A stretch of 9,107 bases of DNA from an uncultured Dorea sp. (lineage in GTDB: Bacteria; Bacillota; Clostridia; Lachnospirales; Lachnospiraceae), in the NCBI GenBank assembly GCA_910587575.1, contig CAJULU010000042.1, positions 13,923-23,029 on the forward strand, given 5' to 3'. Below are positions 6,213 to 9,107 of the stretch, piece by piece; the stretch's first letter is position 1, and each line of letters begins with the position of its first letter. The notes beneath the pieces are model-generated. The model made no database searches, had not been told where the DNA came from, and saw only the letters and a list, made by a program, of their open reading frames with translations. Position numbers and translations under genes: made by a program.

Positions 6213-6920
6213 TTACTCTGCCGCTCTTTCTTTCAGAATCAGCAATGCCTGGACGATGATCGCCCCATGGTCTGCCGCCGTCATTCCCTGTCTGGTCACG
6301 GTAAAACTCTGTTCCCTGATCAGCCCGTCTGTTCTGACCTGCTGCATCACTTCTGCTCTGGTAACAAATCCTCTGCTTTGATTCTCCAGTTCCAAGGCAT
6401 ACCGGTTCTGTGTACAGCCGTCCTCCTGCCGGCTCTCAAGCAGTTCCATACGAACTTGAAACCATGCGGCATCGGCGGCATCATCTCCTGCCCTTACCCG
6501 GACTTCTTTTTCGTTCACCAGCGCCATATAGGCCGTTGTGATCACTCTGGAACGGGGATCTCTGTCGTAGTTCCCATAAGTGGCAATCTGCTCCATCACA
6601 AGCCCCGTGACTTTCGTCTCTTCTTCCAGTTCCCGCCGGGCCGTATCCGAAAGGTCCTCCCGCAGATTTACGAAACCGCCCGGCAGCGCCCACGTACCGA
6701 TACAGGGATGGTTGCTTCTCTTCACCAACAGAATGCTCAGATCTTCCAGAGAAGAATCCGGTGTTCCCGGATGTGCGAAGATCAGGGCATCTGTCGTGCA
6801 GGCCGGGGACTCATACCTTCCCGGGTCATAGCCTTCCAGAAACTCCTCCAGGGACTCCCCTTTTGAATTTCGTTCCCCGGTTCCCCAAAACCGGGACAGA
6901 TCTTTTAAAAATGACGGCAT
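6213..6920 (-). CDS. NUDIX hydrolase, ADP-ribose pyrophosphatase-like group
   Basis: This encodes a 235-residue hydrolase expected to split a nucleoside diphosphate linked to another group, using metal bound by the Nudix box. The box runs from G82 to V104 with E88, R96, E97, E100 and E101 in the expected spacing. The usual glycine near its end is K103. The approach sequence GTWALPGGFV (75-84) and the N-terminal block TTDALIF (42-48) fit the large NUDIX group that includes ADP-ribose pyrophosphatases. A C-terminal helix with AADHGAIIVQALLIL (215-229) is also typical of it. The substrate is not determined by these features. No winged helix like that of the NrtR regulators is evident. The ATG at 6920 is chosen because AGGAGG at 6927-6932 precedes it by six bases; an in-frame ATG at 6944 has no ribosome site. 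It lies between tRNA-Thr and glnS, and no clear promoter of its own was found. Confidence 0.9.
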   Translation of the reverse strand: MPSFLKDLSRFWGTGERNSKGESLEEFLEGYDPGRYESPACTTDALIFAHPGTPDSSLEDLSILLVKRSNHPCIGTWALPGGFVNLREDLSDTARRELEEETKVTGLVMEQIATYGNYDRDPRSRVITTAYMALVNEKEVRVRAGDDAADAAWFQVRMELLESRQEDGCTQNRYALELENQSRGFVTRAEVMQQVRTDGLIREQSFTVTRQGMTAADHGAIIVQALLILKERAAE

Positions 6921-6926
6921 GGCGTT

Positions 6927-6932
6927 CCTCCT
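6927..6932 (-). promoter_or_regulatory. Ribosome binding site deciding the NUDIX start
   Basis: A full AGGAGG lies six bases before the ATG at 6918-6920, within a longer frame that opens with ATG at 6944. This places the true start at 6920 and removes eight residues (MGKKRRNA). Confidence 0.88.
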
Positions 6933-6968
6933 CTTCTTACCCATAGATGAATGTCAGACTTTTTACAG

Positions 6969-6996
6969 AAAAAAGCCCTTGTAAACCAAGGGCTTT
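6969..6996 (-). terminator. Intrinsic terminator of tRNA-Thr
   Basis: AAAGCCCTT (6972-6980) and AAGGGCTTT (6988-6996) form a perfect 9-base-pair stem around a 7-base loop. In the minus-strand RNA the stem runs into six U (6969-6974, sharing three bases with the stem). It starts only three bases after the mature tRNA end. The upstream kinase gene has no evident terminator of its own, so this one may also end read-through from that operon. Confidence 0.88.
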
Positions 6997-6999
6997 CAA

Positions 7000-7072
7000 A
7001 GCTGCCTAGCGGAATCGAACCGCCGACCTCCGCCTTACCAAGGCGACGCTCTACCGACTGAGCCAAGGCAGC
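7000..7072 (-). tRNA. tRNA-Thr (anticodon GGU)
   Basis: The 73-base sequence folds into a full cloverleaf. The acceptor stem is GCTGCCT with AGGCAGC, the D stem GCTC with GAGC, the anticodon stem TCGCC with GGCGG, and the T stem GGCGG with CCGCT around TTCGATT. The anticodon loop TTGGTAA gives GGU, reading threonine codons ACC and ACU. Pairs G1-C72 and C2-G71 plus G35 and U36 agree with known threonine identity elements in E. coli. The discriminator base is U and the CCA end is not encoded, so it must be added after 3' trimming. The gene lies 72 bases after the kinase stop. Confidence 0.97.
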
Positions 7073-7096
7073 ATACATATGATATGCAACATTGAT

Positions 7097-7126
7097 AATA
7101 TACACTACTATGACCCACTTTGTCAA
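7097..7126 (-). promoter_or_regulatory. Strong promoter of tRNA-Thr with A-rich upstream region
   Basis: On the minus strand a perfect TTGACA (7121-7126) is followed after 18 bases by TATATT (7097-7102). Two A-tracts precede it (about 7131-7146 on the minus strand), as in the UP elements of stable-RNA promoters. The start of transcription would be near 7090, about 18 bases before the mature tRNA. The -35 lies about 19 bases beyond the kinase stop codon. Confidence 0.85.
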
Positions 7127-7144
7127 TATGTTTTTTACATTTTT

Positions 7145-8554
7145 TTACCATTTAAAAAATATAGTAAAAACATTTTTCTCCCCCTGCCGCGCATACTCAA
7201 GTTTTCCCCCGTGCTTTTCTACGATCTTTCCCGCAATCGCAAGCCCCAGGCCCGTTCCGCCGCTGGTAAGCCTTGCACGGTCGCCTCTGACGAAAGGGTC
7301 AAAAAGCACCTTCTCAAGTTCTCTGGCAATGGCCTTCCCATCATCCCACACAGAGATCCGGATCCCCTCCCCGGTCTGCCTCACCTCTACGCCCGCACTC
7401 TTCCCGGTCTGGTTATACCTGGCCGCATTTCCCAGAAGATTCTCGATCACTCTTGGAAATTCCCTGGTATCAACCTCTGCATAAACCGGAACCTCCGGAA
7501 TCTCAATCTGAAAATCCAGGCCGCACCCGGTCATCTCTTCATAGTGATCAGCGCAGATCTGCCTCGTCATCTCGCAGAGATCCGTCCGCTCATACTGCAT
7601 CCGGTAATCCCCGTCTTCCATCTTCAGCAGAAGGAACAGCTCATTGACCAGCGTATTGACTCTTCCTGCCTTCTGGTCAATCATCCGATAGTACCGGGAT
7701 AATTCTTCCGGCTTCACCAGTCCTTCCTCCAGGACATTAGCGCCGCTTTTAATGGTAGCTACCGGAGTCTTGATATCATGGGAAATCTCCAGCAGCATGC
7801 GGTTCTTCTTCTCTTCATTGCGTTTCTTTTCCTGCTCATCGGCTTTAAGCTTCCCGATCATGATATTAAAGGTATCCCGGATCTCCGCAAATTCCCGCTG
7901 TGCCTCGAATTCAAGCCGTACCTGGCTGTCACCCGCTCTCACCCGCTCCATGCCCTCCGTAATCATCTGAAGAGGTTTTTTAATCCTGCGTGACAGATAT
8001 GCGCTCATCAGAAGACAGCTTACCAGAAACAACGCCAGGAAAGAAACAACCGCCAGGACCGCCGCCTTCCCGCTCTCTGAATCCGTTCCTATATTATAGT
8101 TATAACTCATCTGCAGGGCAGACCTTGCAATCTTCATAAGATACCAGGTTGTTCCTTCCGGCCCTGGCACCGCCTTCAGATATCCTCTGTATTCACTGGC
8201 AGAGGCAGCCGTTTCCACCAGATTGTCCGTCATCAGATACTCCGACAGTTCCTCCATGGAATACTCCATAATCTCATCTTTCTTCTCCCCGTACACCCTG
8301 GTCACATGATAAGATTCGTCAAGCCGCTCAATCCAGCCTCCAAGCTGTTCAAAAGAATGGATATCCCCTACGTTCCCCGCCTCATCCACCAGTTCATAAG
8401 GCGCCAGATTCTTAAGTTCCCCGCCGCCGAGAACCATCAGCATCCCAAACATGCACAGATACAAAAAGAATACGGAAACCAACGCAAATACAATATAACT
8501 TACCACCAGCTGCCGGAACACGCTGCCCTTTTTGTGATTTGATTTTCTTTTCAT
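7145..8554 (-). CDS. Membrane sensor histidine kinase
   Basis: This encodes a 469-residue two-component sensor. The basic N-terminus is followed by a first membrane segment (about 14-43), an extracytoplasmic region of about 120 residues (44-163), and a second segment (about 164-187). A HAMP linker (about 188-240) and a short charged coiled stretch follow. The HisKA domain has SHDIKTP with phospho-acceptor H259. The ATPase domain carries the N box ENLLGNAARYN (371-381), F box LFDPF (417-421) and G2 box GGTGLGLAI (432-440). The G1 box reads DDGKA (404-408) instead of D-x-G-x-G. The ATG overlaps the regulator's TGA as ATGA, so translation is probably coupled and the two should act as a pair. The signal is unknown; the sensor domain was not recognised. 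No clear terminator follows before the tRNA promoter. Confidence 0.95.
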   Translation of the reverse strand: MKRKSNHKKGSVFRQLVVSYIVFALVSVFFLYLCMFGMLMVLGGGELKNLAPYELVDEAGNVGDIHSFEQLGGWIERLDESYHVTRVYGEKKDEIMEYSMEELSEYLMTDNLVETAASASEYRGYLKAVPGPEGTTWYLMKIARSALQMSYNYNIGTDSESGKAAVLAVVSFLALFLVSCLLMSAYLSRRIKKPLQMITEGMERVRAGDSQVRLEFEAQREFAEIRDTFNIMIGKLKADEQEKKRNEEKKNRMLLEISHDIKTPVATIKSGANVLEEGLVKPEELSRYYRMIDQKAGRVNTLVNELFLLLKMEDGDYRMQYERTDLCEMTRQICADHYEEMTGCGLDFQIEIPEVPVYAEVDTREFPRVIENLLGNAARYNQTGKSAGVEVRQTGEGIRISVWDDGKAIARELEKVLFDPFVRGDRARLTSGGTGLGLAIAGKIVEKHGGKLEYARQGEKNVFTIFFKW

Positions 8555-9107
8555 TTCTCGGCCTTGTACCCCAGTCCCTTGACCGTCCGGATCAACGGGG
8601 TCCCCTCTTCTCCTTCTTCCAGCTTCTTTCTTAAGTTGCTGATATGGACCATTACCGTATTGTCATCCCCGGCATAGGGTTCTTCCCAGACCCGCTCAAA
8701 AATCTGCCTTTTCGTGAAAATGGCTCCCGGACGCTCCAGAAACATCTTAAGAATCCCAAATTCTGTGGACGTTACCTCAATACTCCGCTCTCCCCTCTTT
8801 ACGGTTCCTTCTTCCAGATTCATCCGCACTCCCCGCCAGGAAAGTTCCTGCTTCTCCTCCTTAATTTCCTGCCTGTAGTCATAATTTCTCCGAAGCTGCG
8901 CCTTGATCCTTGCCACCACTTCCAGCGGGTTATAAGGTTTGGTAATGTAATCGTCCGCCCCCAGTTCCAGTCCTAAGATCTTGTCATAATCCTGGTCCTT
9001 TGCCGTCAGCATGATTGCCGGAATCCGGCTGGTCTGCCGGATCTTCCGCAGTACGGCAAATCCGTCAAGACCCGGCATCATCACATCCAGCAGCAGCAGA
9101 TGAAAGG
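8551..9107 (-). CDS. OmpR/PhoB-type response regulator, 5' end outside window
   Basis: The last 184 residues of a DNA-binding response regulator are present; roughly 45-50 N-terminal residues lie beyond the edge. The visible part opens with FHLLLLDVMMPGLDGF, and its D is the expected phosphorylation site. MLTAKD holds the switch threonine and ITKPYNP the conserved lysine, completing the receiver domain. After a charged linker comes a winged-helix domain. It includes STEFGILKMFLERPG, VMVHISNLRKKLEEG around the recognition helix, and the RTVKGLGYKAEK end. A GTG at 9082-9084 could be mistaken for a start but lies after the phosphorylation site, so the gene clearly continues upstream. Its TGA overlaps the kinase ATG by four bases. 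The upstream promoter, target genes and possible transporter partners are not visible. Confidence 0.96.
   Translation of the reverse strand, partial: FHLLLLDVMMPGLDGFAVLRKIRQTSRIPAIMLTAKDQDYDKILGLELGADDYITKPYNPLEVVARIKAQLRRNYDYRQEIKEEKQELSWRGVRMNLEEGTVKRGERSIEVTSTEFGILKMFLERPGAIFTKRQIFERVWEEPYAGDDNTVMVHISNLRKKLEEGEEGTPLIRTVKGLGYKAEK

Noticed and set aside
6905..7126. A 73-codon minus-strand reading frame crossing the tRNA gene (contains ALAQSVERRLGKAEVGG).
   Set aside because: It is the classic artefact of translating a tRNA gene; the frame runs through the cloverleaf and terminator and has no ribosome site.
1..9107. Mobile elements, CRISPR arrays, toxin-antitoxin pairs, defence genes or attachment-site duplications.
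   Set aside because: No transposase, integrase, regular short repeats or duplicated tRNA end were found; the gene content is housekeeping and signalling.

Overview
The window is about 9.1 kb of an ordinary-looking chromosome from a low-to-mid GC Clostridia bacterium, most likely a gut Lachnospiraceae (inference). The evidence is Firmicutes-type HslO and YqeM-like proteins, a clostridial-type GlnRS, strong AGGAGG-class ribosome binding sites and a tRNA without an encoded CCA end. All seven complete or partial-complete genes, the partial response regulator and the tRNA lie on the minus strand, so transcription runs from high to low coordinates. No insertion sequence, integrase, CRISPR array or prophage structural gene was seen, and no gap between genes exceeds about 215 bases.

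In order of transcription: (1) A two-component system. The OmpR-type response regulator is cut by the window edge at 9107, and its stop overlaps the start of a membrane histidine kinase (7145-8554). (2) tRNA-Thr(GGU) at 7000-7072, with its own strong promoter just after the kinase gene and a compact intrinsic terminator. (3) A NUDIX hydrolase (6213-6920) starting 49 bases after that terminator. (4) glnS (4460-6127) with its own promoter, followed after 26 bases by a MocR/GabR-type regulator (3036-4433) that ends in a hairpin. (5) A GH25 lysozyme with two LysM repeats and no signal peptide (1923-2900). (6) A 212-base gap holding two hairpins and a near-consensus promoter, then a YqeM-like SAM methyltransferase (952-1710) and the redox chaperone Hsp33, hslO (5-880).

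The genes do not form one pathway. They look like housekeeping and sensing units in series: translation (glnS, tRNA-Thr), oxidative protein protection (hslO), signal transduction, nucleotide clean-up, and a cell-wall hydrolase. For several genes the longest reading frame begins too far upstream, and ribosome binding sites place the true starts at 6920 (NUDIX), 2900 (GH25) and 1710 (methyltransferase), with weaker support for 880 (hslO).

No obviously new multi-gene system is visible. The most notable observation is that the MocR-type regulator has arginine where the family has the lysine that forms the Schiff base with pyridoxal phosphate, while neighbouring PLP-site residues are kept. Second is a long nested hairpin in the GH25-methyltransferase gap whose pairing is better in the minus-strand RNA.
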